A DNA stretch of 64,000 nucleotides from Thalassospira mesophila (GTDB lineage: Bacteria; Pseudomonadota; Alphaproteobacteria; Rhodospirillales; Thalassospiraceae): positions 186,001-250,000 of the forward strand of contig NZ_JFKA01000005.1 in assembly GCF_002115755.1 (NCBI RefSeq), written 5' to 3'. Of this stretch, positions 1 through 8,895 are shown one piece after another. Position numbers and translations under genes: made by a program. The notes under the pieces are model-generated. The model was not told the DNA's origin, did no database searches, and saw only the letters and a program-made list of their open reading frames with translations. Position 1 is the first letter of the stretch. Each line of letters opens with the position of its first letter.

Positions 1-272
1 GCCGTCCGTTTCTGATCAATGAAATTGCGGCGATGAAAAATCTCAAGGGTATTTTGTGCCTGGGGCAAATCGCCCATCAGGCGATGCTGAAAACCTTTGG
101 TCTCAAGCTGTCGGCATACAAATTTGCACACCGGGCCCAGCATCCTCTCGAAAATGGTCTGACATTGTTTGATAGCTATCACTGTTCGCGTTACAACACC
201 CAAACCTACCGCCTGACGACAGAGATGTTTGAAAACGTCTTTGCCGATATCTGCACATATCTGGAACGTTAA
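1..272 (+). CDS. Uracil-DNA glycosylase, family 5 (UDGb-like), C-terminal part
   Basis: The gene enters from the left edge; the frame is open from base 3 and 89 residues are visible. The protein would remove uracil (and possibly other deaminated bases) from DNA as the first step of base excision repair. The visible part begins RPFL, then has a strand ending in LCLG, and near the C-terminus carries [11 protein letters not shown] followed by RLT. That His-containing loop is the second active-site motif of family 5 (UDGb) enzymes, which also carry a Cys-Arg-Pro-Phe-Leu segment before the central strand. The first active-site motif and any iron-sulfur cysteines lie outside the window. The stop codon is two bases before the recQ start, so the two repair genes are probably co-transcribed. 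Family 4 is less likely because of the motif wording. Confidence 0.8.
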   Translation, partial: RPFLINEIAAMKNLKGILCLGQIAHQAMLKTFGLKLSAYKFAHRAQHPLENGLTLFDSYHCSRYNTQTYRLTTEMFENVFADICTYLER

Positions 273-274
273 AA

Positions 275-2140
275 TTGTCTGACCCCTCATTCTTTGCCGA
301 TAGCGATTTTAAAACATCCTCAACCCCGCCTGCCATGCGCCCGCCGCTGGAGGTTTTGAAGGATGTGTTTGGCTATGACAGCTTCCGGGAGCCACAGGCA
401 GAAATTATCGACCATGTTATTGCCGGTAACGACGCCATGGTCCTTATGCCAACAGGTGGCGGCAAGTCACTATGCTATCAAATTCCGGCATTATGTCGCC
501 CGGGGACGGCCATTGTCGTATCGCCGCTGATTGCCCTGATGAAAGACCAGGTTGATGCCCTGACCCAACTTGGCATCAAGGCAGCCTTTATCAATTCCAC
601 CCTTGCACCCGATCATGCCCGAGAAATTGAAATGCGCGTGATTGAGGGGGATATTGATCTGCTCTATGTTGCGCCGGAGCGCTTTGCCTCCGACCGGTTT
701 TTAAACCTGCTTGATCGTATTCGCATTTCGCTTTTTGCCATCGACGAAGCTCATTGTGTGTCACAATGGGGCCATGATTTTCGCCCGGAATATCGCCGGC
801 TGGACCTGCTGCCAACGCGTTTCCCCCATGTTCCGCGCATAGCGCTTACGGCCACGGCCGACGCGCCAACGCGCAAAGACATTGCCGAAAACCTGCACCT
901 GACCAATGCCCGCTGCTTTTTAACCGGGTTTGATCGCCCCAACATCACCTATCGCATCGAAACCAAAGGCAACAGCAAACAACGCCTGCTATCGTTTTTA
1001 AACCGCGAACATGCCGAAGATGCCGGGATTGTCTATTGCCTGTCGCGGCGCAAAACCGAAGAAATTGCCCAGTGGCTGACCGAAAACGGGCGTCCGGCCC
1101 TGCCCTATCATGCCAGATTATCCCAGGAAACACGGCAACTGCATCAAGACCGGTTCTTGCGCGAAGACGGCCTGATCATTTGTGCAACCGTGGCCTTTGG
1201 CATGGGTATCGACAAACCAAATGTGCGTTTTGTCGCCCATTTGAACCTGCCCAAAAGCATGGAAGCCTACTATCAGGAAACCGGTCGTGCGGGCCGTGAC
1301 GGCCTGCCCGCCAATGCATGGATGAATTATGATTTATCCGATATCGTTTCCATTCGGGGCATGCTGGCATCGTCTGATGCACCAGATGCGCAAAAACGGA
1401 TTGAACAACGCAAACTTGATGCGCTGATCGGCCTTGCCGAAACCACCAAATGCCGCCGGCAGGTTATTTTATCGTATTTTGGCGAAGCCGATACCAAACC
1501 CTGCGGCAATTGCGACACCTGCCTGGAACCGGTGGATACGTGGGATGCGACCGATGCCTCGCGCAAGGCGCTATCTGCGGTTTTTCGCACCGGGCAGCGT
1601 TTTGGCCCCGCCCATGTGATTGAAGTTTTGATGGGCCGCAATACCGAAAAAATCCGCCAGACCGGGCACGACAAAACAACCGTTTATGCGCTAGGCAAAG
1701 ACATTGCCCAGCCGCAATGGCGATCTGTATTTCGGCAATTGCTGGCAATGGGGTATTTGCAGGTCGACGAGGAAGGGCATGGCGGCGTTTACCTGACCGA
1801 GGCCTCGCGCCCGGTGCTGCGCGGGGAAAAGGTCGTTGAGATGCGCCTTGATACCAGCGAACGCAAACGTGCCACTACCCAGCGATTGCGCGATTTTGAT
1901 ACGTTTTTTGAAGATGAAGACGACCGCAAAATGTGGGAAGCCCTGCGTGCCCTGCGTCGCGAGCTTGCCACCAGCCAGAATGTCCCGCCCTATGTCATTT
2001 TTAATGACCGGACATTGTCGGAAATGGTCCGTTTCAAACCACGCAATTTAAACGATATGGCTGCTATTAACGGCGTTGGTGCCAAAAAACTCGACCAGTA
2101 CGGGTTGGCATTTCTCGATATTACCGACGGGCGCAGTTAA
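275..2140 (+). CDS. recQ: ATP-dependent DNA helicase RecQ
   Basis: This is a 3'-5' DNA helicase acting in recombination and replication-fork repair. The 621-residue protein has the full RecQ layout. The Walker A motif TGGGKS is at residues 60-65 and the DEAH box at 157-160, followed by the SQWGHDFR aromatic-rich loop. A second helicase domain includes the arginine-finger segment ETGRAGRDG. The RQC zinc site is seen as CRRQ, then CGNCDTC. An HRDC domain closes the protein with NGVGAKKL near the C-terminus. The start is uncertain. A TTG at 275 lies two bases after the previous stop, while an ATG at 335 would remove 20 poorly conserved residues; neither has a strong ribosome binding site. It probably forms an operon with the upstream glycosylase. 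Confidence 0.95.
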   Translation: MSDPSFFADSDFKTSSTPPAMRPPLEVLKDVFGYDSFREPQAEIIDHVIAGNDAMVLMPTGGGKSLCYQIPALCRPGTAIVVSPLIALMKDQVDALTQLGIKAAFINSTLAPDHAREIEMRVIEGDIDLLYVAPERFASDRFLNLLDRIRISLFAIDEAHCVSQWGHDFRPEYRRLDLLPTRFPHVPRIALTATADAPTRKDIAENLHLTNARCFLTGFDRPNITYRIETKGNSKQRLLSFLNREHAEDAGIVYCLSRRKTEEIAQWLTENGRPALPYHARLSQETRQLHQDRFLREDGLIICATVAFGMGIDKPNVRFVAHLNLPKSMEAYYQETGRAGRDGLPANAWMNYDLSDIVSIRGMLASSDAPDAQKRIEQRKLDALIGLAETTKCRRQVILSYFGEADTKPCGNCDTCLEPVDTWDATDASRKALSAVFRTGQRFGPAHVIEVLMGRNTEKIRQTGHDKTTVYALGKDIAQPQWRSVFRQLLAMGYLQVDEEGHGGVYLTEASRPVLRGEKVVEMRLDTSERKRATTQRLRDFDTFFEDEDDRKMWEALRALRRELATSQNVPPYVIFNDRTLSEMVRFKPRNLNDMAAINGVGAKKLDQYGLAFLDITDGRS

Positions 2141-2189
2141 AAGACGCAGTTAAAAACAGGCGTGTCCCTGCCCGGCCTTGCGCGAATAT

Positions 2190-2750
2190 TTAGCGCGCAA
2201 GCGCCTCTGTAATGGCCTTTTGCAGCTTTTCATCATCGGGTTTAACCGCACTGGCGAAGCTGGCCAAAAGATGACCATCCGGACCGATCAGATATTTGTG
2301 GAAATTCCATTTCGGTGCCTGATCCGGGCCAAGTTCGTCGCGTGCCCATTTATAAAACGGATGGGCGTTTTCGCCCCGTACCGATTGCCGGGCTGTCAGT
2401 GGAAAATCAATATTGAAACTGGTGGTGCAAAAATCGCGGATGTCGTTATTTTCGGCATATTCCTGATCGCCGAAATCTCCCGACGGCACGCCTAGCACAA
2501 CCAGACCTTCGTCCTGGCGTTGCTGCCATAAGGCCTCCAACCCGTCATATTGCGGGGTAAAACCGCAAAATGATGCGGTATTAACAATTAAAACGGCCTT
2601 GCCTGCAAACGATTGTAACGGCAAAGCCTTGCCATCGATTGTTTCAAATTCAAAATCATATGCGCTTGTCATTTCGCCTCCAGCGGCGGTAAAAAAGCCC
2701 AGAACAGTAAAACCTGCTGCAACGATCATTGTTTTTGCCAATGAGAACAT
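2190..2750 (-). CDS. Glutathione peroxidase-family thiol peroxidase, exported
   Basis: This thioredoxin-fold peroxidase would reduce hydrogen peroxide or lipid hydroperoxides. I chose the ATG at 2750 because AGGAG lies 8 bases upstream; it gives 186 residues beginning with a hydrophobic signal-like segment (residues 5-24), so a periplasmic location is likely. The peroxidatic cysteine is Cys62 in NTASFCGFTPQY, a Cys rather than selenocysteine, and the Trp-Asn-Phe motif is at 148-150. Cys108 in FCTTSF aligns with the resolving cysteine of Cys-type, thioredoxin-dependent members. The usual Asn-Gln-Phe-Gly motif that supplies the catalytic Gln reads SGDFGDQE here, so Asp replaces Gln. It lies 29 bases after the molybdopterin oxidoreductase gene and is probably its operon partner. 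Glutathione itself may not be the reductant. Confidence 0.85.
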   Translation of the reverse strand: MFSLAKTMIVAAGFTVLGFFTAAGGEMTSAYDFEFETIDGKALPLQSFAGKAVLIVNTASFCGFTPQYDGLEALWQQRQDEGLVVLGVPSGDFGDQEYAENNDIRDFCTTSFNIDFPLTARQSVRGENAHPFYKWARDELGPDQAPKWNFHKYLIGPDGHLLASFASAVKPDDEKLQKAITEALAR

Positions 2751-2779
2751 CTTCGTTACTCCTGATGGCGCCGACAGCA

Positions 2780-3439
2780 TTAATCGTATCGCTGCTCTGT
2801 CCATGGATCGGCGTTATTGTGATAGCCACGCACTTCCCAAAACCCCGGTTTATCGGTTTTTGAAAAGGTAATTTCACGCACCCATTTTGCACTTTTCCAT
2901 AAATACAGTTTGGGGATAACCACACGAACAGGACCACCATGTTCGTCACTGATCGGCTGATCCTGCCAGTGGTGGGCTAACAAAACATCGTCATCAAGAA
3001 ACTGTTCGATCGTCACGTTGGTCGTGTAGCCATCATGTGCGGTAAACAGCACATGGCGCGCCGCATCCGTTGGCCGCACCAGTCGCGCAAGCTCACGTGC
3101 CGACACACCTTGCCAGTGATTTTCATATCGCGACCAGGAGGTGACGCAATGCATATCACTGCAATCATAAAAGGCCGGTAATTCAAGCAACTGGTTCATG
3201 GAGAGCGCAACCGGGTTTTCAACCTCGCCCTTAATGCTCAATTGCCATTCGGCTTGGCTGACATGCGGTGTAATACCCAGGTCCAGAACCGGCCAATCCT
3301 TTACTTCACGCTGGCCCGGCGGCAGGCGGTTTTCGTGACTTTCATCATGAGCACCGGTTAACAGACGTCCTTTTTGCGCCCATTGCTGCTTGGCTGCAAT
3401 CAGCTTGTCGCGAATACTACCGGTAAATGCACTGGTCAC
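2780..3439 (-). CDS. Sulfite oxidase-like molybdopterin-dependent oxidoreductase
   Basis: This is a short (219-residue) protein of the sulfite oxidase/MsrP (YedY) molybdopterin fold. The invariant molybdenum-ligand cysteine is Cys98 in DMHCVTSWSR. Other family segments are HWQGVS, AHDGYTTN, EHGGPVRVVIPKLYLWKSAKW, split here as EHGGPVRV and LYLWKSAKW, and the final GFWEVRGYHNNADPW. There is no twin-arginine or Sec signal, unlike MsrP, so it is probably cytoplasmic, as in the YuiH-like branch; its substrate is unknown. I prefer the GTG at 3439, which has GGAGG five bases upstream, over a GTG at 3457. The gene is followed by the peroxidase-like gene, which may link it to oxidative damage repair. 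That functional link is inference. Confidence 0.85.
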   Translation of the reverse strand: MTSAFTGSIRDKLIAAKQQWAQKGRLLTGAHDESHENRLPPGQREVKDWPVLDLGITPHVSQAEWQLSIKGEVENPVALSMNQLLELPAFYDCSDMHCVTSWSRYENHWQGVSARELARLVRPTDAARHVLFTAHDGYTTNVTIEQFLDDDVLLAHHWQDQPISDEHGGPVRVVIPKLYLWKSAKWVREITFSKTDKPGFWEVRGYHNNADPWTEQRYD

Positions 3440-3469
3440 GTCTGCCTCCCTGGTCACGCCCTTTGTACG

Positions 3470-3512
3470 AAAAATGGCACAGACATGTTCACCATGTCTG
3501 CACCATTTTTAC
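3470..3512 (-). terminator. Terminator after dapA-smpB
   Basis: A long, nearly perfect hairpin. AAAAATGG pairs with CCATTTTT and the inner CAGACATG pairs with CATGTCTG. The T-rich arm gives an intrinsic terminator on either strand. It closes the dapA-smpB transcript and sits about 30 bases upstream of the start of the molybdopterin oxidoreductase gene. Confidence 0.8.
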
Positions 3513-3599
3513 ATTTTTCAACTGCGCGCCAGTATGCCACATCAACATGTGCCCAAAAGGCGTATGCCAATTTCACAACAACAAAACCCGGACCGGCGA

Positions 3600-4073
3600 T
3601 TAATGCTCGCGCAAAATGCGGGCCTTGTCGCGCTGCCAGTCGCGTTCCTTGATGGCATCGCGTTTGTCGGATTTACGCTTGCCCTCGCCAATCGCCAGTT
3701 CAAGTTTGGCTATGCCGCGGTCGTTAAAATAGACCTTAACCGGCACCAGCGTGGTGCCTTTTCGGTTCACGGCATCCGACATTTTGGAAATTTCACGCTT
3801 GTGCAGCAGCAGTTTACGTGGTCGGCGCTCTTCATGCCCAAAAGGCATCTTGCTTTGATATTCGGGGATATAGGCGTTGATCAGCCAAATTTCCCCGTTC
3901 TTCGGCTCGGCATAGGATTCCTGGATGTTCCCCTTGCCTTCTCGAAGTGATTTCACCTCGGTGCCGCGCAAAGCCAGCCCCGCCTCGAATGTTTCCGTCA
4001 GGAAAAAGTCAAAACGGGCCCGGCGGTTTTGCGCCACCAACTTGCTATTGCTGTGTTCTTTTTTTGCAGCCAT
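3600..4073 (-). CDS. smpB: SsrA-binding protein SmpB
   Basis: SmpB binds tmRNA and delivers it to stalled ribosomes for trans-translation. At 157 residues it has the family's normal length. Recognisable segments are [29 protein letters not shown], the YIPEY loop, [12 protein letters not shown], and a basic C-terminal tail rich in Lys and Arg that is disordered until it enters the decoding centre. It follows dapA on the same strand with a 31-base gap, a common pairing in alphaproteobacteria, and is followed by a strong hairpin terminator. The tmRNA gene itself is not in this window. Confidence 0.97.
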   Translation of the reverse strand: MAAKKEHSNSKLVAQNRRARFDFFLTETFEAGLALRGTEVKSLREGKGNIQESYAEPKNGEIWLINAYIPEYQSKMPFGHEERRPRKLLLHKREISKMSDAVNRKGTTLVPVKVYFNDRGIAKLELAIGEGKRKSDKRDAIKERDWQRDKARILREH

Positions 4074-4104
4074 CTCAAAAACTTGTTGGCCGGTTCCTGG
4101 ATGA

Positions 4105-4983
4105 TCAGGAAAGAAGACCGGCGGATTTCAGCGCTGCTTCAACACGCTGTTTGGAGTCGTCGGCAATTTCGACCATCGGCAGGCGCATTTGCGCCGTGCA
4201 CAGGCCAAGAAGCGATGCCGCATATTTAACGGGGCCAGGATTTGCTTCGCAGAACATGGCCTTGTGAATGGGCATCAAACGATAATTCAACTCCTGAACC
4301 TTCGTAATGTTCCCGTCTCGCCATGCCGTTTGCAAATCCGCACACAGGCGCGGGGCGATATTTGCGGTTACAGAAATGCACCCGTGACCACCCTGTGCCA
4401 GGAACGGAACGATGGTACCATCTTCGCCAGAAAGCTGGCAAAAATCGGGCCCTGCGGCGATACGCATCAATGCCGGGCGCTCAAGATCACTGGTGGCATC
4501 CTTGACCCCCACAATACGTGGCAATTTCGCCAGTTCGGCCATTGTGGCCACCGTCATGTCAATCACGGAACGACCGGGAATATTATAAATAATAATCGGA
4601 ATATCGGTCGAATCGTGAATGGCCTTGTAATGCGCCAGCAAACCAGCCTGGGTTGGTTTATTGTAATAAGGTGTCACCACCAAGGCGGCATCAGCACCGG
4701 CATTTTGTGCATGGCGCGTCAGTGAAACAGCCTCGACCGTTGAATTGGACCCTGTCCCGGCAATAACAGGCACACGTCCCTTGGCCACTTCAAGGGCCAG
4801 TTCGACCACGCGATGATGTTCCGCGTGGCTAAGGGTCGGTGATTCACCTGTCGTTCCGACCGGCACCACACCGGTCGAGCCCTGTTTTATCTGCCAATCC
4901 ACAAAAGACTGGAACGCTTTTTCGTCGATCACCCCGTCCGTGGTGAACGGCGTAATCAAAGCGGGAATCGAACCCTTAAACAT
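4105..4983 (-). CDS. dapA: 4-hydroxy-tetrahydrodipicolinate synthase
   Basis: DapA condenses pyruvate with aspartate semialdehyde, the committed step to lysine and to diaminopimelate for peptidoglycan. The ATG at 4983 has GGAG six bases upstream and gives 292 residues, the normal length; an ATG 12 bases earlier lacks support. Active-site residues are visible: the Schiff-base lysine Lys161 in GVKDAT, the Thr pair at 44-45 in VGTTGES, and Tyr133 in IIYNIPGRS. The gene is divergent from the lytic transglycosylase gene across about 180 bases that hold both promoters, and it is co-transcribed with smpB. Confidence 0.97.
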   Translation of the reverse strand: MFKGSIPALITPFTTDGVIDEKAFQSFVDWQIKQGSTGVVPVGTTGESPTLSHAEHHRVVELALEVAKGRVPVIAGTGSNSTVEAVSLTRHAQNAGADAALVVTPYYNKPTQAGLLAHYKAIHDSTDIPIIIYNIPGRSVIDMTVATMAELAKLPRIVGVKDATSDLERPALMRIAAGPDFCQLSGEDGTIVPFLAQGGHGCISVTANIAPRLCADLQTAWRDGNITKVQELNYRLMPIHKAMFCEANPGPVKYAASLLGLCTAQMRLPMVEIADDSKQRVEAALKSAGLLS

Positions 4984-5080
4984 GGTTATCTCCAAATCAT
5001 AATGCGGATTAAAAAGCGTCGCGAAAATAGCCGCAGTTTACGCCTACCGCAAGCACCAGAACGAATTGTTTCGGGACTGT

Positions 5081-5109
5081 TTGGCTTTTGTTCGTTTCAC
5101 TGCCATAAT
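5081..5109 (+). promoter_or_regulatory. Candidate sigma-70 promoter for the lytic transglycosylase
   Basis: TTGGCT at 5081-5086 and CATAAT at 5104-5109 are separated by exactly 17 bases and lie about 50 bases upstream of the start codon at 5161. The match is 4/6 and 5/6 to the consensus by eye. Confidence 0.5.
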
Positions 5110-5160
5110 AGGACCTGTCTTTAGTGCAATTTTCGCCCTGAGGCATAAGGGGTTTTTTCG

Positions 5161-7227
5161 ATGGCGAACGTTAATTTCCGCCGGTTTTCTGCGTATGCAG
5201 CGACAATGGGCACAGCATGTTTTATGGCTGCAGCCAGTTATTCCACCTCGGCCAGCGCTGCGATGCCTGATCCGTCGCCGCTGGTTATCGCACCGCCCTC
5301 GCCCGCATTTTCCAGCATCAGCCGGGCGCGGTTGAACGTTTTTCTCGACGCCCTTGAAAAAGGCGACAGCAAAAGCGTGGCACAACTTCTGCCAACCTTT
5401 GACGACCCGCTGTTGCAAAAGGCCGTCGAATGGATGTGGCTGATCGGCCCGAATTCCAATCGATCCTTCGCTGAAATTACCCGGTTTATTGACGCCAACC
5501 CAAATTGGCCCAGTCAGGCTTTGTTACGCCAGCGTGCCGAAGAAGCCATGACCGATGCCGTGCCGGATTTTGAAATTCTGGCATGGTTCAAACGCTCGGC
5601 CCCGGTCACGGCCGACGGCGCAACCCGACAAATTTCAGCCCTGCTGTCAGTGGGTGAAAACGATGCCGCCATCACCCTTATTCGCAACAGCTGGATCAAT
5701 GCGAATTTTGGCACCGGCCAGGCCAAGCGGTTTATTGACCGCTATGGAAAATATATCGACGAAACAACCCATGAAGCCCGGCTGGACCGGCTGTTATGGG
5801 AAGGCCGCACCCACCCCGCCACCCGCATGATGGCGCATGTCAGCGCCGATTACCGCAAGCTGGCCGAAGCGCGGCTGACATTGCGGGAACGCAAGGGCAA
5901 TGTGGACGCGGCAATCAACAATGTTCCGGCAAAATATCAGAAAAACCCGGGCCTGTTATACGAGCGTGTGCGCTGGCTGCGTATTAATGACCAGGACAAG
6001 AAAGCCCGCGACCTTTTGCTGCATCAGGCAAATGACCTGGCTTATATTTCGATTCGCCCCGAATACTGGTGGACCGAAAAAGCCATTCTCGCACGCCGCG
6101 CCTTGCAAGAAGGTTATATCACCGACGCCTACCGGCTGGTTGCCAACCATGGGCAGACCGAACCCGCCGACATTGCCGGGGCCGAATGGCTGGCAGGCTG
6201 GATCGCGCTGGAGTTTCTGGGCGATTCGCAAATTGCCCTGCAGCATTTCCAGAACCTGTATGATGTTGTGCAATATCCGGTCAGCCAGTCGCGCGGAGCC
6301 TATTGGGCCGGACGCGCCTGCAAAGCCATGGGCGACAAGGTTCGGGCCAAAAAATGGTTCCTGCTGGCCGCCGACCACGCCCATACATTTTATGGCCAAC
6401 TGGCAAATGACGAGCTTGGCGGCACCGTTCATTATCAGGTTGAACAAGCTCACCCCAGTGCGGCACAGCGCAAACAGTTTGAAAACAACGAACTGACAAA
6501 AGTTTCTCGTGAACTGGGCGACATGGGGCTTGGCAATATCATCCGGCCCTTTGTCATGGCGCTAGTCGATCAGTCTGACAGCCCCGAAATGCTGGCAATG
6601 GCAACGGGACTGGCGTCTGAATACGGGCGCACCGACCTTGCCGTGATTGCGGCGAAACGGGGGATCCGCTCTGGCGGGGGGTATCTTGATGCCGCCTACC
6701 CAGTTTACGACCTGGTTCCCAGCGGGCAAAACCCCGATCCGGGGCTGGTTCACGCGATCATGCGTCAGGAAAGCCTGTTTAACCCGGCCGCCGTTTCCTA
6801 TGCTGGGGCGCGCGGCCTGATGCAATTAATGCCTGCAACGGCAGAACGCATGGCCCATCATCTGGATTTACCTTTTAGCGTGGCCCGGCTTACCGAAGAC
6901 CCCGGTTTTAACATCCTGCTGGGTCGACAATATCTGGCGAAGTTGCTTAATCGCTGGAACGGTGCCGAAATTTTGACGATTGCGTCCTATAATGCAGGCC
7001 CGTCGCGGGTAAATGAGTGGATATCGGAATATGGCGATCCCCGCGATCCCGATGTTGACCCGATCGACTGGATCGAGATGATTCCGTACAAAGAGACGCG
7101 CAATTATGTCCAGCGGGTTATGGAAGGCACCTATGTCTATCGGCGGCGTTTCGCCCGTGATGAAATCGCAATGAGCCAGGATAGCCAGGAAAGCGCCCAA
7201 CCCGCCCCTGGCGTTGCGCATAAATAG
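5161..7227 (+). CDS. slt: Soluble lytic murein transglycosylase (Slt70-like)
   Basis: This is a periplasmic enzyme that cleaves the MurNAc-GlcNAc bond of peptidoglycan and releases 1,6-anhydro products. The protein has 688 residues. A signal peptide (about residues 1-34, ending SASA) is followed by a long alpha-helical superhelix of about 450 residues that resembles the U-shaped ring of Slt70. The lysozyme-like catalytic domain is near residues 520-650, with the catalytic Glu537 in MRQESLFNP, then GARGLMQLMPATA and IASYNAGP. The start has AAGGGG eight bases upstream. It is divergent from dapA, whose pathway makes a peptidoglycan precursor. The tail after residue about 660 is short and unconserved. 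Confidence 0.93.
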   Translation: MANVNFRRFSAYAATMGTACFMAAASYSTSASAAMPDPSPLVIAPPSPAFSSISRARLNVFLDALEKGDSKSVAQLLPTFDDPLLQKAVEWMWLIGPNSNRSFAEITRFIDANPNWPSQALLRQRAEEAMTDAVPDFEILAWFKRSAPVTADGATRQISALLSVGENDAAITLIRNSWINANFGTGQAKRFIDRYGKYIDETTHEARLDRLLWEGRTHPATRMMAHVSADYRKLAEARLTLRERKGNVDAAINNVPAKYQKNPGLLYERVRWLRINDQDKKARDLLLHQANDLAYISIRPEYWWTEKAILARRALQEGYITDAYRLVANHGQTEPADIAGAEWLAGWIALEFLGDSQIALQHFQNLYDVVQYPVSQSRGAYWAGRACKAMGDKVRAKKWFLLAADHAHTFYGQLANDELGGTVHYQVEQAHPSAAQRKQFENNELTKVSRELGDMGLGNIIRPFVMALVDQSDSPEMLAMATGLASEYGRTDLAVIAAKRGIRSGGGYLDAAYPVYDLVPSGQNPDPGLVHAIMRQESLFNPAAVSYAGARGLMQLMPATAERMAHHLDLPFSVARLTEDPGFNILLGRQYLAKLLNRWNGAEILTIASYNAGPSRVNEWISEYGDPRDPDVDPIDWIEMIPYKETRNYVQRVMEGTYVYRRRFARDEIAMSQDSQESAQPAPGVAHK

Positions 7228-7312
7228 CTGTAACCTTTAGCCCTGTTTCGCAGGGATTTGTAAAACGGCACCAGAACCGGGTTTCCGGTGACAGAAAACG
7301 AGGCCACACCCA

Positions 7313-8011
7313 ATGACTGAAACTGCAATTTCTTCCTGTCGCGCATTTGTTTTTGACGCCTATGGAACGTTGTTTGACGTCGGATCGGCGATCAAACGCT
7401 GTCAGGAAAGCCTGGGGGATGAAGCTGAAAAACTGTCAGAGCTGTGGCGCAGAAAACAGCTTGAATATAGCTGGCTGCGCAGCCTTATGGGCGACTTTAC
7501 CGATTTCTGGACAGTGACAGGCGATGCGCTGGACTATTCGATGGCGGCAATTGGTAAAAATGACCCTGTTTTACGCTCGCGCCTGATGGAAACCTATCTC
7601 TCGCTCGACACCTTCCCCGAAGTTGTCGAAACGCTGCAAACCTTAAAAAACAACGGCCATAAGCTGGCTATCCTGTCAAATGGTGCGCGCCATATGCTAA
7701 TTTCGGCGGCCAAGTCGTCGGGCATCCTGTCGCTTTTTGACGAGATCCTGTGCGTTGATGAATTACGTACCTATAAACCGCATCCCAGTGTTTATAAAAT
7801 GGCCGCCGACAAGCTTGAACTTGACGCCAGTGAAATTTCATTTCAGTCATCGAATGGTTGGGACATTGCGGGTGCCGGGCATTTTGGTTTTAAAACAGCC
7901 TGGATAAACCGCGCGGCCCAGCCGGTGGAACGCCTGTCGCACCGCGCCGATGTTATTTTGGCGCGCCTTGACGAAATTCTGCCCCTCACCATCAAACCAC
8001 AGACTGCCTAA
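7313..8011 (+). CDS. Haloacid dehalogenase, type II (L-2-haloacid dehalogenase family)
   Basis: A 232-residue HAD-superfamily hydrolase of the true L-2-haloacid dehalogenase branch. The nucleophile is Asp15 in FDAYGTLFD. The substrate-side Arg lies in WRRKQLEYSWLR (46-57). Ser122-Asn123 are in LSNG, Lys155 in YKPHPS, Tyr161 follows, and Ser180-Asn181 and Asp184 are in SSNGWD. This full set matches enzymes that release halide from 2-chloropropionate or haloacetates, rather than generic HAD phosphatases. The natural substrate is not known from sequence alone. It stands alone between slt and bactofilin and is closed by a hairpin at 8082-8114. Its start has GAGG nine bases upstream. Confidence 0.9.
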   Translation: MTETAISSCRAFVFDAYGTLFDVGSAIKRCQESLGDEAEKLSELWRRKQLEYSWLRSLMGDFTDFWTVTGDALDYSMAAIGKNDPVLRSRLMETYLSLDTFPEVVETLQTLKNNGHKLAILSNGARHMLISAAKSSGILSLFDEILCVDELRTYKPHPSVYKMAADKLELDASEISFQSSNGWDIAGAGHFGFKTAWINRAAQPVERLSHRADVILARLDEILPLTIKPQTA

Positions 8012-8081
8012 AATCTTGTATCGGGCCTGTTTGTCTCGGCATTCAGGCAATGATATCAGGCCGAATTCATGCCACAAAACC

Positions 8082-8114
8082 AAACAGCCAGCCCACAAAG
8101 TGGCCTGGCTGTTT
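8082..8114 (+). terminator. Hairpin terminator after the dehalogenase gene
   Basis: AAACAGCCAGCC and GGCCTGGCTGTTTT form an imperfect stem with one bulged base, followed by a short T run on the plus strand. It lies about 70 bases after the stop codon. Confidence 0.6.
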
Positions 8115-8442
8115 TACTGCGCTTTGTCTTTAACAAGACCCGCCTTTTAAACTTTACCGCGCCCTTGTTTTTGGCAGGAAGCTTGCCTCCCGCACAAAAA
8201 TAGACGACACCACCCTGAAAACATTGCAAAATTCGTCATTCCCGTGCAAATCGTATGACCTGCCCGCTGCTTGGGGAACGCCGAAATTCGCACCATCACG
8301 CTTTGGCGTATTTTTCCTGCCCGAAAACCTTTCGGTCACAGGAAAACGGATCTTGTAAAAGGCAAAGCGCGCCAGATACGCATCTTGACCATGTAACTTC
8401 CGTATAGAGGTGCCCAATACCGGAATTGCATGAAAGCAGGTT
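8115..8442. other. Gene-free stretch between convergent genes
   Basis: About 330 bases between the dehalogenase terminator and the end of the bactofilin gene. An 87-codon minus-strand frame exists but has no family resemblance, no clear ribosome binding site and Arg/Phe-rich content. I see no tRNA or repeat here. Confidence 0.5.
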
Positions 8443-8895
8443 TTACTGCTCTTTCTTGACGTTGGAAGCCACGATTTTTCCAGCCTGAATGACTGTCAAA
8501 CCACCTTCTTCGACACTTTCAATGCGCCGACAATGGCCTTCCAGATGGGCTCCGGGCTCGATCGCCAGGGTTTCGTGCAAAATATCACCAATCATTTTTG
8601 CACTGTCGGCCAAAGAAACATCCTTGGCGCGAATTTGGCCGGTGACTTTGCCGCAAACCCGAACCCGGTCTGCAATAATTTCACCGCGAACTTCCCCTCC
8701 CTGACCGATGGTCAGGTTGCGCGTACGGATATCCCCGTCGACGAAACCGTCAACCTGAACGTCTGATTCAGAAACCAGATCTCCGCAAATGCGCAGATCG
8801 GAATTAATAACAGACAGCCCGCCTGCTTTGGAATGTGCAACGTTAGAATGGGCGTTATTTGTGCTCGTCTGTGTTTTGTTTGACTTTGAAAACAT
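8443..8895 (-). CDS. Bactofilin
   Basis: Bactofilins are small beta-helical proteins that polymerise without nucleotide and act as scaffolds for cell-wall enzymes. The 150-residue protein has a flexible polar N-terminus (about 1-27), a repeating beta-strand core (about 30-135) with turns such as GDLVSESDVQVDG, GDIRTRNLTIGQGG and GQIRAKDVSLADS, and a short tail. This is the DUF583 pattern. Its first 41 bases overlap the end of the upstream M23 peptidase gene, so the two are almost certainly translated from one message. Similar bactofilin-peptidase pairs control cell shape in Helicobacter and in stalked or budding alphaproteobacteria. A role in local peptidoglycan remodelling here is inferred from that. 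Confidence 0.9.
   Translation of the reverse strand: MFSKSNKTQTSTNNAHSNVAHSKAGGLSVINSDLRICGDLVSESDVQVDGFVDGDIRTRNLTIGQGGEVRGEIIADRVRVCGKVTGQIRAKDVSLADSAKMIGDILHETLAIEPGAHLEGHCRRIESVEEGGLTVIQAGKIVASNVKKEQ

Noticed and set aside
8154-8417. 87-codon minus-strand reading frame after bactofilin
   Set aside because: No family resemblance, no ribosome binding site, and composition rich in Arg and Phe as in chance frames. It lies between two convergent gene ends.
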